DNA of 64,000 nt from Diplonema papillatum (GCA_030068145.1 JAPJBO010000941.1:1-64000), one strand, 5' to 3'. Shown: positions 20,869 to 30,332, numbered from the stretch's first letter. Notes: generated by a model from the sequence alone, not told the origin. Made by a program: numbers and translations.

Positions 20869-23800
20869 CGGATTGGGTGGTTGCGCCTTCGGCGCTTGAA
20901 TCTTTTATCAAGAGAGATCGCTCAGGTTCTTCTCAGTCGATTTCAGTGTGTGGGGTCCCGATCTCAGCGTGTTTGCGATTCGTTCGCAACACTAACAGTT
21001 CGTCTGCCTAGGAGCACTTGATTTCAGTGTGTGGGGGTCCCAACTTCAGCGTGTTTGCGATTCGTTTGCAACACTATACAGTCGTCTGGCCTTGGAGCAC
21101 TTGAAGGTCGTATTTTCCCGTCTTTTTCCTAGTTTTTCGCCGACTGTCTTTCCGTCTTTTACCGGGTTTTACACGCTCTTTTTCGCTCGCTTTTCGTTGA
21201 TTCATAAGATCTCTGTTTCGTGTGTACATAGTTGGATTGGGTGGTTGCGCCTTCGGCGCTTGAATCTTTTATCAAGAGAGATCGCTCAGGTTGTTCTCAG
21301 TCGATTTCAGTGTGTGGGGTCCCGATCTCAGCGTGTTTGCGATTCGTTCGCAACACTAACAGTTCGTCTGCCTAGGAGCACTTGATTTCAGTGTGTGGGG
21401 GTCCCAACTTCAGCGTGTTTGCGATTCGTTTGCAACACTATGCAGTCGTCTGGCCTTGGAGCACTTGAAGGTCGTATTTTCCCGTCTTTTTTCCAAGTTT
21501 TTCGCCGACTGTCTTTCCGACTTTTCCCGGGTTTTCACGCTCTTTTTCGCTCGCTTTTCGTTGATTCATAAGATCTCTGTTTCGTGTGTACAAAGTCAGA
21601 TTGGGTGCTTGCGCCTTCGGCGCTTGAATCTTTTATTAAGAGAGATCGCTCAGGTTCTTCTCAGTCGATTTCAGTGTGTGGGGTCCCGATCTCAGCGTGT
21701 TTGCGATTCGTTCGCGACACTAACAGTTCGTCTGCCTAGGAGCACTTGATTTCAGTGTGTGGGAGTCCCAACTTCAGCGTGTTTGCGATTCGTTTGCAAC
21801 ACTATACAGTCGTCTGGCCTTGGAGCACTTGAAGGTCGTATTTTCCCGTCTTTTTCCTAGTTTTTCGCCGACTGTCTTTCCGACTTTTCCCGGGTTTTAC
21901 ACGCTCTTTTTCGCTCGCTTTTCGTTGATTCATAAGATCTCTGTTTCGTGTGTACATAGTTGGATTGGGTGGTTGCGCCTTCGGCGCTTGAATCTTTTAT
22001 CAAGAGAGATCGCTCAGGTTGTTCTCAGTCGATTTCAGTGTGTGGGGTCCCGATCTCAGCGTGTTTGCGATTCGTTTGCAACACTAACAGTTCGTCTGCC
22101 TAGGAGCACTTGATTTCAGTGTGTGGGGGTCCCAACTTCAGCGTGTTTGCGATTCGTTTGCAACACTATGCAGTCGTCTGATCTTGGAGCACTTGAAGGT
22201 CGTATTTTCCCGTCTTTTTTCCAAGTTTTTCGCCGACTGTCTTTCCGACTTTTCCCGGGTTTTTCACGCTCTTTTTCGCTCGCTTTTCGTTGATTCATAA
22301 GATCTCTGTTTCGTGTGTACAAAGTCAGATTGGGTGCTTGCGCCTTCGGCGCTTGAATCTTTTATTAAGAGAGATCGCTCAGGTTGTTCTCAGTCGATTT
22401 CAGTGTGTGGGGTCCCGATCTCAGCGTGTTTGCGATTCGTTTGCAACACTATACAGTCGTCTGGCCTTGGAGCACTTGAAGGTCGTATTTTCCCGTCTTT
22501 TTTCCTAGTTTTTCGCCGACTGTCTTTCCGACTTTTCCCGGGTTTTACACGCTCTTTTTCGCTCGCTTTTCGTTGATTCATAAGATCTCTGTTTCGTGTG
22601 TACAAAGTCGGATTGGGTGGTTGCGCCTTCGGCGCTTGAATCTTTTATTAAGAGAGATCGCTCAGGTTGTTCTCAGTCGATTTCAGTGTGTGGGGTCCCG
22701 ATCTCAGCGTGTTTGCGATTCGTTTGCAACACTAACAGTTCGTCTGCCTAGGAGCACTTGATTTCAGTGTGTGGGAGACCCAACTTCAGCGTGTTTGCGA
22801 TTCGTTTGCAACACTATACAGTCATCTGGCCTTGGAGCACTTGAAGATCGTATTTTCCCGTCTTTTTTCCAAGTTTTTCGCCGACTGTCTTTCCGACTTT
22901 TCCCGGGGTTCTACACGCTCTTTTTCGCTCGCTTTTCGTTGATTCATAAGATCTCTGTTTCGTGTGTACAAAGTCGGATTGGGTGGTTGCGCCTTCGGCG
23001 CTTGAATCTTTTATTAAGAGAGATCGCTCAGGTTGTTCTCAGTCGATTTCAGTGTGTGGGGTCCCGATCTCAGCGTGTTTGCGATTCGTTTGCAACACTA
23101 ACAGTTCGTCTGCCTAGGAGCACTTGATTTCAGTGTGTGGGAGACCCAACTTCAGCGTGTTTGCGATTCGTTTGCAACACTATACAGTCGTCTGGTCTTG
23201 GAGCACTTGAAGGTCGTATTTTCCCGTCTTTTTTCCAAGTTTTTCGCCGACTGTCTTTCCGACTTTTCCCGGGTTTTACACGCTCTTTTTCGCTCGCTTT
23301 TCGTTGATTCATAAGATCTCTGTTTCGTGTGTACAAAGTCGGATTGGGTGGTTGCGCCTTCGCCGCTTGAATCTTTTATTAAGAGAGATCGCTCAGGTTG
23401 TTCTCAGTCGATTTCAGTGTGTGGGGTCCCGATCTCAGCGTGTTTGCGATTCGTTTGCAACACTATACAGTCGTCTGGTCTTGGAACACTTGAAGGTCGT
23501 ATTTTCCCGTCTTTTTCCAAGTTTTTCGCCGACTGTCTTTCCGACTTTTCCCGGGTTTTACACGCTCTTTTTCGCTCGCTTTTCGTTGATTCATAAGATC
23601 TCTGTTTCATGTGTACCAAGTCGTTTTCGGTGGTTGCGCCTTCGGCGCTTGAATCTTTTATTGAGAGAGATCGCTCAGGTTGTTCTCAGTCGATTTCAAG
23701 CGTTATTTCAGTGTGTGGGGTCCCAACTTCAGCGTGTTCGTGATTCGTTTGCAACACTAAACAGTCGTCTGGCCTTGGAGCACTTGAAGGTCTTTTTCCC

Positions 23801-24426
23801 GTCTTTTTTCCAAGTTTTTCGCTGACTGTCTTTCCGACTTTTCCCGGGTTTTACACGCTCGTTTTCGCTCGCTTTTCGTTGATTCATAAGATCTCTGTTT
23901 CGTGTGTACATAGTTGGATTGGGTGGTTGCGCCTTCGGCGCTTGAATCTTTTAGCGTTTATTGTGGTTTAGAGGTTCGGTGTTTTAGGGTCTCCGGTTGA
24001 CCATTGAGGCTGTGAGGCGGGTGGTATGAGGGTAGTAGGTATGCTTATACACTTTAACTACGGCTAGCCATGTTTGTAAGTGTTGCGCTTTTATTAAGAG
24101 AGATCGCTCAGGTTGTTCTCAGTCGATTTCAGTGTGTAGGGTCCCGATCTCAGCGTGTTTGCGATTCGTTCACAACACTAACAGTTCGTCTGCCTAGGAG
24201 CACTTGATTTCAGTGTGGGAGTCCCAACTTCAGCGCGTTTGCGATTCGTTTGCAACACTACAATCGTCTGGCCTTGGAGCACTTGAAGGTCTTTTTCCCG
24301 TCTTTTTTCCAAGTTTTTCGCCGACTGTTTTTTCCGACTTCCTCCAGGGTTTGTAAACACTCTTTTTTGCTCGCTTTTTCGCTGAATCGTAAGATCTCTG
24401 TTTCGTGTGTACATAGTTGGATTGGG
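20869..24426 (+). repeat. 364-bp satellite, long direct block
   Basis: About ten units, several spaced exactly 364 bp (for example 21029, 21393 and 21757). Each includes the GCGCCTTCGGCGC hairpin and a TTTTCGCCGACTGTCTTTCC stretch absent from the copy-1 units. The high similarity between units indicates recent amplification or homogenisation. Confidence 0.88.
23953..24087. mobile_element. 135-bp unidentified insertion in a satellite unit
   Basis: About 135 bp, starting GCGTTTATTGTGG and ending GTAAGTGTTGCG, interrupts the AATCTTTTATTAAG box. CTTTTA on each side looks like a 6-bp duplication. It has no inverted ends, no coding capacity and matches nothing else in the window. It could be an organelle-derived fragment, a SINE-like piece or a short transposon. 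Confidence 0.5.
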
Positions 24427-24795
24427 TGGTTTCGGATTTTTTTTTTGGCCCAAAAAAATTTCGGAAAATTTTCGGATTTTTTTTTTGGCCCAAAAATTTT
24501 TCGGAAAATTTTTGGATTTTTTTTTTGGCCCAAAAATTTTTCGGAAAATTTTTCGGATTTTTTTTTTGGCCCAAAAATTTTTCGGAAATTTTCGGATTTT
24601 TTTTTTTGGCCCAAAAATTTTTCGGAAATTTTTCGGAATTTTTTTTTTGGCCCAAAAATTTTTCGGAAATTTTTCGGATTTTTTTTTTTTGGCCCAAAAA
24701 ATTTTCGGAATTTTTTCGGATTTTTTTTTTTTGAAATTTTTTTTTGGAAAATTTTCGGATTTTTTTTTTGGCCTGAAAATATTTTCGGGAAAATT
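24426..24795 (+). repeat. TTCGGATTTTTTTTTGGCCC array
   Basis: About eight units of roughly 55-60 bp, TTTTCGGAAA..TTCGGA plus a T run and GGCCCAAAAA. It forms part of the right arm of the large transposon and is absent from the left arm. The long Phe- and Lys-rich frames here are artefacts of the repeat. Confidence 0.8.
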
Positions 24796-24805
24796 TGGTC
24801 ACAAT

Positions 24806-25144
24806 CCCAAAAAAGGTAGAGATAAGGGCGCAACCCCCAAAAAAGGTCGAGATAAGGGCGCAACCCCCAAAAAAGGTCGAGATAAGGGCGCAACCCTCAA
24901 AAAAGGTCGAGATAAGGGAACAACCCCCAAAAAAGGTCGAGATAAGGGAACAAGCCAAAAACGGGCCAAAAAGGTAGAGATAAGGGCGCAGCTCAAAAAG
25001 GTAGAGATAAGGGCGCATCTCAAAAAGGTCGAGATAAGGGCGCAACCCAAAAACGGGCCAAAAAGGTCGAGATAAGGGTGCAACCCAGAAATGGGCAAAA
25101 AAGGTTGTGATAAGGTCTCATGAGACGGTATCGGGACCGCCGCC
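24806..25144 (+). repeat. GGTCGAGATAAGGGCGCAAC array and right terminus
   Basis: About ten units of 26-31 bp ending at the terminus 25144. The unit is a relative of the left-arm unit (GGTCGAGATAAGGGCGC versus GGTACCGATAAGGTCGC), so the two ends of one element carry diverged arrays. Confidence 0.8.
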
Positions 25145-25445
25145 GGTGAGCAGCCCCGTCTCCCCAGCGATCCTGGTGCCCCAAGCCGCGACGGGGCGAG
25201 GTTGCTCCAACCGAAGGGGTCCCGAGTGGCGACCGTTTTCCCTGCCGAGAGGCCTTTTCCACCCCCGAGGGACCTCGGAAAGGCCCCCGAAACCCGAAAA
25301 ACAAGAAACATACACACAGTGGGGATTTTTCCCCAATTTTCGACCACATTTGACCAGTGAGAGACTTTTTTTCTCTCACAATGGAAGCTTTTTGAACTGG
25401 CAGGTGCCAGGTTTGCCACACCACCAGATAGTGCTGGTTTGGTAG
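25145..25445. other. Right flank of the large transposon
   Basis: Starts with the target-duplication copy GGTGAGCA. Pro/Ser/Arg-rich open sequence runs on the plus strand, with no recognisable domain. It shares CCCCCGAAACCCGA and ACCAGTGAGAGAC-type motifs with the hairpin region 26200-26560. Confidence 0.4.
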
Positions 25446-25656
25446 CATGCAGGGTCAAAACCTTGTGTCTTTTTGGAAATGGCCAAAAAAAAAATTCCGG
25501 AAAAAAATTGGGTTTTTTGAATTTTAAAATTTTGGAACAAACTCTGCGGTAATTTTTGAGGAAGTTGAGCAATTTTTTTTTTTCCAAAAATTTTTTTTGG
25601 GGTCCATCGGCCCCGCGGGAGCGTTTTAAAAAGACACAAGGTTTTGACCCTGCATG
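25446..25656. mobile_element. CATGCAGGG MITE
   Basis: A complete 211-bp copy flanked by GTAG (25442-25445 and 25657-25660). Confidence 0.88.
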
Positions 25657-26894
25657 GTAGTGTGTTTGGGTGGGGGGGGCGTGGTTCAGCATGATTTAGC
25701 CGGGGCAGCCAAAACTGCATACAACTGCACTTTTGACCTGTTCTTGACCACTTTCAGCCAAAAAAATGGGGAAAAAAAAAAATTGGCACCAGTGAAAAAA
25801 AAAATTTTTTTTCACTAGTGAAGAAAAAAAGTTTTTCTCTCACTCCCAGCAGTTTTTCTCACTACCAGTGAGTTTTTCCCTTTTTATCTCACTCCTTTGT
25901 AGCACTGGTAAACCAGTGAGTTGTTAAAAGTTTCTCTCACTGCTACCAGTGAGAGAAACTTTTTTCTCTCACTCCCAGCAGTTTTTCTCACTACCAGTGA
26001 GTTTTTCCCTTTTTATCTCACTCCTTTGTAGCACTGGTAAACCAGTGAGTTGTTAAAAGTTTCTCTCACTGCTACCAGTGAGAGAAACTTTTTTCTCTCA
26101 CTCTGAGAAGTTTTTTTCACTGGCAGTGGGCAAAAAACCAATTTTACCCACTGTGTTTTTTTCACTAGTGAAAAAAAACACCCAGTTTTTTTTTCACTAG
26201 TGAAAAAATATACGTTCTCTCACTGGTCAAAATGAGAGAAAAACGGAAAAACTCACTGGTAGTGAGTTTTTTTTTATCGGGTTGAGGGGGCCTTGTGTGA
26301 GCCCCGAGGGGCTGGGAAATGCCTCGAGACAGAAAAAAACGCCCCGAGGGACGTCGAGCCGGAGCGAAGCGGAGGCGAGACGTCCCGAGGGGCGTTTTTT
26401 TCTGTCGAGAGGCATTTCCCAGCCCCGAGGGGCTCACACAAGGCCCCCGAAACCCGATAAAAAAAAAACGAACGAACAGTGAGGTTTTTTTCTGAGTTTC
26501 GAGCATTTTTACCAGTGAGTGACTATTTTTCTCACACAAGCAGCAGTTTTTCCGAACTACCAGGTTTCCACACCACCATAGAGGTACTGGTAATGGCGCG
26601 TTTTTTTTAGAGTGGTTTCCCCATGAGGCCTAATCCACTGGCAAGTCTTTTTTTACTAGGGCAAGTTTTTTTTCTGGGGCAAGTCTTTTTTTTACTAGGG
26701 CAAGTTTTTTTTTCTGAGGCAAGTCTTTTTTTGGCTTTTTTGGCCGCCACTGTACCAGTACAGTACCATTGAGAAAAAAACTGGGACCAGTGAGTTGTTA
26801 AAAGTTTCTCTCACTGGTAGCAGTGAGAGAAAAAAGTTTCTCTCACTGGTAGCAGTGAGAGAAAAAAGTTTCTCTCACTGGTAGCAGTGAGAGA
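25657..26894. repeat. ACTGGTAGTGAGAGAAA-type repeat region
   Basis: T/A-rich sequence dominated by inverted pairs of CTCACT and AGTGAG. A block of about 130 bp (about 25815-25950) is repeated at 25950-26095. GGCAAGTCTTTTTTTACTAG repeats lie at 26635-26735, and three copies of AGTTTCTCTCACTGGTAGCA at 26805-26890. It may be the array-type arm of another element, but no terminus is identified. Confidence 0.6.
26280..26452. repeat. Near-perfect 75-bp-arm hairpin
   Basis: GGCCTTGTGTGAGCCCCGAG..GGGACGTC on the left is answered by its reverse complement on the right, around a loop of about 25 bp. Flanking T/A-rich sequence (26200-26280 and 26452-26540) extends the pairing less exactly. Confidence 0.8.
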
Positions 26895-27064
26895 AAAAAA
26901 ATTCCGGAAAAAAATTGGGTTTTTTGAATTTTAAAAGTTTGGAACAAACTCTGCAGTAATTTTTGAGGAAGTTGAGCAAAAATTTTTTTTTCCAACTTTT
27001 TTTTTTGGAGGCCATCGGCTCCGCAGGAGCGTTTTAAAAAGACACAAGGTTCTGACCCTGCATG
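26895..27064. mobile_element. MITE missing its left end
   Basis: Starts inside the A-run after the GTGAGAGAAA repeat and ends GACCCTGCATG at 27064. Its right flank is ATAT. Confidence 0.75.
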
Positions 27065-27123
27065 ATATGACCCCTATATGACCCCTATATGACCCCTATA
27101 TGACCCCTATATGACCCCTATAT
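27065..27123 (+). repeat. 11-bp minisatellite (ATGACCCCTAT)n
   Basis: Five tandem copies lie exactly between two MITE ends (27064 and 27124). The edge is an ATAT site at each side. Confidence 0.85.
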
Positions 27124-27325
27124 CATGCAGGGTGTCTTTTTGAAAATGGCAAAAAAAAAAATTCCGGAAAAAAATTGGGTTTTTTGAATTTTGAAAGTTT
27201 GGAACAAACTCTGCAGTAATTTTTGAGGAAGTTGAGCAAAGTTTTTTTTTTTTCAAAATTTTTTTTAGGGCTCCATCGGCCCTGCAGGAGCGTTTTAAAA
27301 AGACACAAGGTTTTGACCCTGCATG
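27124..27325. mobile_element. MITE with a small deletion in its left repeat
   Basis: Reads CATGCAGGGTGTCTTTTT: the bases CAAAACCTTGT of the usual left end are missing. The flanks are ATAT and ATAC, differing by one base. Confidence 0.8.
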
Positions 27326-27329
27326 ATAC

Positions 27330-27515
27330 GACCCTGCAGGGTCAAAACTTTGTGTCTTTTTGGTTTACTAAGGATTTCATTCGAAAAAAATTTGGCACCA
27401 AAAATTTCCAAAATTTTTTGGGTTTTTTTTTCCAAAAAAAATCTGGAACAAATACTGTGGTGCTTTGTGAAAAAGTTGAGCAATTTTTTGCCGAGAATTG
27501 TTCTTGGGGGGGGCT
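27330..27515. mobile_element. Diverged relative of the MITE
   Basis: Begins GACCCTGCAGGGTCAAAACTTTGTG and keeps the internal order GGAACAAATACTG, then AAAAGTTGAGCAA, but differs throughout. No right end is found. It is an older or sister family. Confidence 0.5.
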
Positions 27516-27539
27516 TCTCAGCGACAACTATTTCGTGTC

Positions 27540-28028
27540 ACCCGCGTCCTGCCCGTCACACGTGACGTCACGCCCGTCACGCGTGACGGGCGTGACGTCA
27601 CGCGTGACGTCACACCTGTCACGCGTGACGTCACGGTCTGTCACGCGTGACGTCACGGTCCGTCACGCGTGACGACACACCCGTCACGCGTGACGTCACA
27701 CCCGTCATGCGGTCCGTCACGCGTGACGTCACACCCGTCACGCGTGACGTCACAGTCCGTCACGCGTGACGTCACACCCGTCACGCGTGACGTCACGGTC
27801 CGTCACGCGTGACGTCACGCCCGTCACGCGTGACGTCACGGTCCGTCACGCGTGACGTCACACCCGTCACGCGTGACGTCACGGTCCGTCATGCGACGTC
27901 ACGGTCCGTCACGCGTGACATCACACCCGTCACGCGTGACGTCACGGTCCGTCACGCGTGACGTCACGGTCCGTCACGCGTGACGTCACACCCGTCACGC
28001 GTGACGTCACGGTCCGTCACACGTGACG
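27540..28028. repeat. 22-bp palindromic array with CRE-like cores
   Basis: About 20 units of GTCACGCGTGACGTCAC plus a GGTCC or ACCC spacer. The units contain two overlapping palindromes, TCACGCGTGA and TGACGTCA. TGACGTCA is the known binding site of CREB/ATF bZIP proteins. No array-type terminus is identified on either side. Confidence 0.88.
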
Positions 28029-28502
28029 GCCAAAAACCGGGCCCAAAAAAAAATTGAAACAATTGATACATTTTGACACACGTTCCGCATGTACATTGAA
28101 TATGAGCCGAAAAACTGCGGAAACCATACCTACATGCAGGCCAGTGTGAAACGTACAGGCGTGCAGATTCATCTGGGGAATCAACGACCCGAAGATTGCC
28201 ACTCCGGTGTCGCTTTTCAACGAACCGTGATCCAGGAGGGCGGTGAAGGGGTGAAAACCGCAAGTTTTAAGCCCGCCCACCCATCCCCCTGTGACCTTGT
28301 TCTCCACAAGGCTTTCTTGTTTCTTCCACAACGTTTGTCTAAGATCCTGAGCTTGTTTCTCATTTGCCTTCTTCTTATTTCTACGTGGCTGAAAGCGCAG
28401 GGAAGACGATTCCCCAAATGTCGAAAAAAACCAGTCCATCCTTCTTCCTCTCAGGTTGCAACGATGAAGGGTGAACCCACATAGGGACGGAATGCCGTAT
28501 GG
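28029..28502. other. No gene seen
   Basis: Mixed sequence with short frames on both strands, none with a domain. A 34-bp direct repeat (GGGACGGAATGC.GTATGGGT.. at 28487 and 28520) lies at the edge of the next ORF. Confidence 0.4.
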
Positions 28503-30176
28503 GTGCTTCTCGTGCACAGGGACGGAATGCTGTATGGGTGCTTCTCGTGCCGCCTGCTGGCCGGTGCTATCGAGCTGCACGCTCTCCCGCGAAGCGTGCG
28601 GCCACACTTCCAGGCCGTGGTCGATGCTTTTTTGGCTGATTGTCCGCACTTGTCCGACCGGCCGCCCATGTTTTGCATCGCTTGTGTGGAGACAATAGCG
28701 CTGAGGTCGGATGCATGCTCTGCATGCAACACCTCCCGCGTCCCGAAGCGCCCTCTTCGGGCGGCCCTGAAGAAGGATGCGGAGGGGGTGAAGGAGGTCA
28801 GCAACGCGATCTTCGCGAAGAACGACTTCATCGCGTTGCTTGCGCTGCGGTCGACAGCCCCAGTTGTCTGCAATCCGTGCTATCAAAAAGTACGGCATCT
28901 CCTCCTCACCCCAGTGTCCCCGGATACCAACACAACACCGCCGACTCTTCTCCCGTCCCCGGATACCAATGCAACACCGCCGACTGTGGCAGCAAGGTAT
29001 CGCCCTCGCGGCCTCGTGCTCGACGCTGAGCAGCGCCCGGCGGAGCCCCCCACTGTTTCGCGGAAGAGGCGGGCACCTTGCCCTTCTCCACATCCTCCGA
29101 AGAAGAGACGTGCCTACCCGGCCGAGGCCTTGGCCGCCCTGTGGCACGAGAATCACGGACGCAACCGGGCCGTGCTCATCTCTTTCGTGCGCAAGTCGTG
29201 TGGATCCCGCCCCCTTCCGGCCGCGGTCGCTGACCTCTTTCCTCCTTCCAAACGAGAGCGGAAGACCGTCATGCAAGAGGTGAGAAGGCACGTGAACGAG
29301 TTTGGGAAGAGTCGGAAGTGTTTTCTTCGCACCTTGGTGTCTGACGGCGTGGAGCGCGTGTCGGTGATGCGCGTGATATCCTCGTTCTGGGAGGTAAATG
29401 CCGTTCCGATTGTGGGCGGAGTCAGGCTTCGGCTGCATGACGCGGAAACAGGCGAGAAAGCCCCGACAGACGAGAAGGATCCCCAGAAGGGTTGGGTCCT
29501 CAAGCACTTCTGCCCCGTTCCATTTGGCACCCTGTACAGGGACTTCGTCAACTGGTGGGAAGCGGAGGCAGCTGCCAAGGGCTGGTGTAACCTGAGAATC
29601 GCCAGCAGGACCACCTTCTTGCGGCTTCGTCCCCACTGGGTCTGCCAGACACCGAAGGATCCCCGGATTCGGTGCCCCAGGCACCACGAAGCCCAACTCT
29701 GTCTCGACGGGTTCGCGCGCTGGGACAAGTTCTCAGAGCACACCGCCGTCTGTGACTCATGCGCAAACGCGGCCAGGGACGTGCACCAACTGGATGACGG
29801 GGCATTACTTCCCCTCCTCTGTCTCGACAATGTGCCAGATGTGAGTCGGGTGCTGGCGTTCGGAGACGACGACAATGAAGGAGAAGACAAGCAAGAAGAA
29901 GAGCAAGAAGAAACCATCACCCCCCGCTCCCTCTCACCACCGACCTCTCCAGAAGAACACGACAATGATACAACCCCAGTGCTCATCGGGAAGGGAAACG
30001 GGGCTTTTGCACCTGCCGATGAGGAAACAGTGACATACAAAGTCCTCGTTGCCCAAAAAAAAAAGGTAAAGAACAAAACAACTGGGAAGCCACAGGACGT
30101 AACTGTGTGGGAAGTTGAGGAGAGGTGCGCCTCTCTGATTGAGTACCGGATGATCTTGAAAGATCAGGGAGCCTAA
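28503..30176 (+). CDS. Unidentified zinc-binding-type ORF, 3' end replaced by a LINE tail
   Basis: A 557-residue frame. The N-terminal region has CIACVETIALRSDACSAC and VCNPC, which suggests a zinc-binding fold. A nuclear-localisation-like run (SRKRRAPCPS, PPKKRRAYP) follows. The middle has RPHWVCQTP..RCPRHHEAQLCLDGF and CDSCANAARDVH, loosely like Cys/His segments of uncharacterised transposon-associated proteins. The C-terminus is acidic and Glu-rich, then Lys-rich. The last few residues and the stop codon come from a LINE 3' tail (from 30165), so the original end is lost. The start is uncertain because the frame opens inside a direct repeat. I do not recognise a function. Confidence 0.5.
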   Translation: MLLVHRDGMLYGCFSCRLLAGAIELHALPRSVRPHFQAVVDAFLADCPHLSDRPPMFCIACVETIALRSDACSACNTSRVPKRPLRAALKKDAEGVKEVSNAIFAKNDFIALLALRSTAPVVCNPCYQKVRHLLLTPVSPDTNTTPPTLLPSPDTNATPPTVAARYRPRGLVLDAEQRPAEPPTVSRKRRAPCPSPHPPKKRRAYPAEALAALWHENHGRNRAVLISFVRKSCGSRPLPAAVADLFPPSKRERKTVMQEVRRHVNEFGKSRKCFLRTLVSDGVERVSVMRVISSFWEVNAVPIVGGVRLRLHDAETGEKAPTDEKDPQKGWVLKHFCPVPFGTLYRDFVNWWEAEAAAKGWCNLRIASRTTFLRLRPHWVCQTPKDPRIRCPRHHEAQLCLDGFARWDKFSEHTAVCDSCANAARDVHQLDDGALLPLLCLDNVPDVSRVLAFGDDDNEGEDKQEEEQEETITPRSLSPPTSPEEHDNDTTPVLIGKGNGAFAPADEETVTYKVLVAQKKKVKNKTTGKPQDVTVWEVEERCASLIEYRMILKDQGA

Positions 30177-30332
30177 ACCAAACGAGGCTGCAGTTTAGAT
30201 CAGAGCGTGGCCACCACGAGCAGCCGGCAGGACCATCAGCTGTGACGTGAGGATGTTGACAACGTGGGCTATACTCCGCTTCAGGGGTTACCCGAAATTG
30301 AATTCCAACACACACACACACACACACACACA
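30165..30332 (+). mobile_element. LINE 3' tail (5'-truncated copy) ending in (CA)n
   Basis: Nearly identical to the last 160 bp of the full LINE (37918-38076) and ends in about 12 CA units. It is a 5'-truncated insertion that cut the ORF 28503-30176. The next LINE starts directly after its CA tail. Confidence 0.88.

Larger units (their letters stand above)
7239..25144. mobile_element. Large satellite-armed transposon, copy 2, with nested insertions
   Basis: Allowing for the inversion at 7239-7919, the left terminus (reverse complement of 7360-7377) and the right terminus (reverse complement of 25127-25144) both read GGCGGCGGTCCCGATACC and agree for the first 36 bases. The 8 bases outside are GGTGAGCA on both sides, a perfect target duplication. 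Without later insertions it is about 6.4 kb: GGTACC array, single-copy arm, inverted satellite (19630-20240), single-copy centre (20240-20868), direct satellite (20869-24426), two further arrays (24426-25110) and the terminus. It has no transposase. Termini and duplication length fit the Merlin/IS1595 group, so Merlin-type transposase may mobilise it; that is inference. Confidence 0.8.

Noticed and set aside
20500-20911. Histone-like frame (MRVSAKVLAAAVGQAIKKNQ)
   Set aside because: The resemblance ends after a few residues and the rest is Arg/His-rich shadow sequence.
23953-24087. Telomeric repeat (TTTTAGGG)
   Set aside because: Only one occurrence in the 135-bp insertion, not tandem.
437-24426. 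Frames of 60-120 residues repeated at about 364-bp spacing
   Set aside because: They recur with the satellite unit in several frames on both strands and have no domain; by-products of the repeat.
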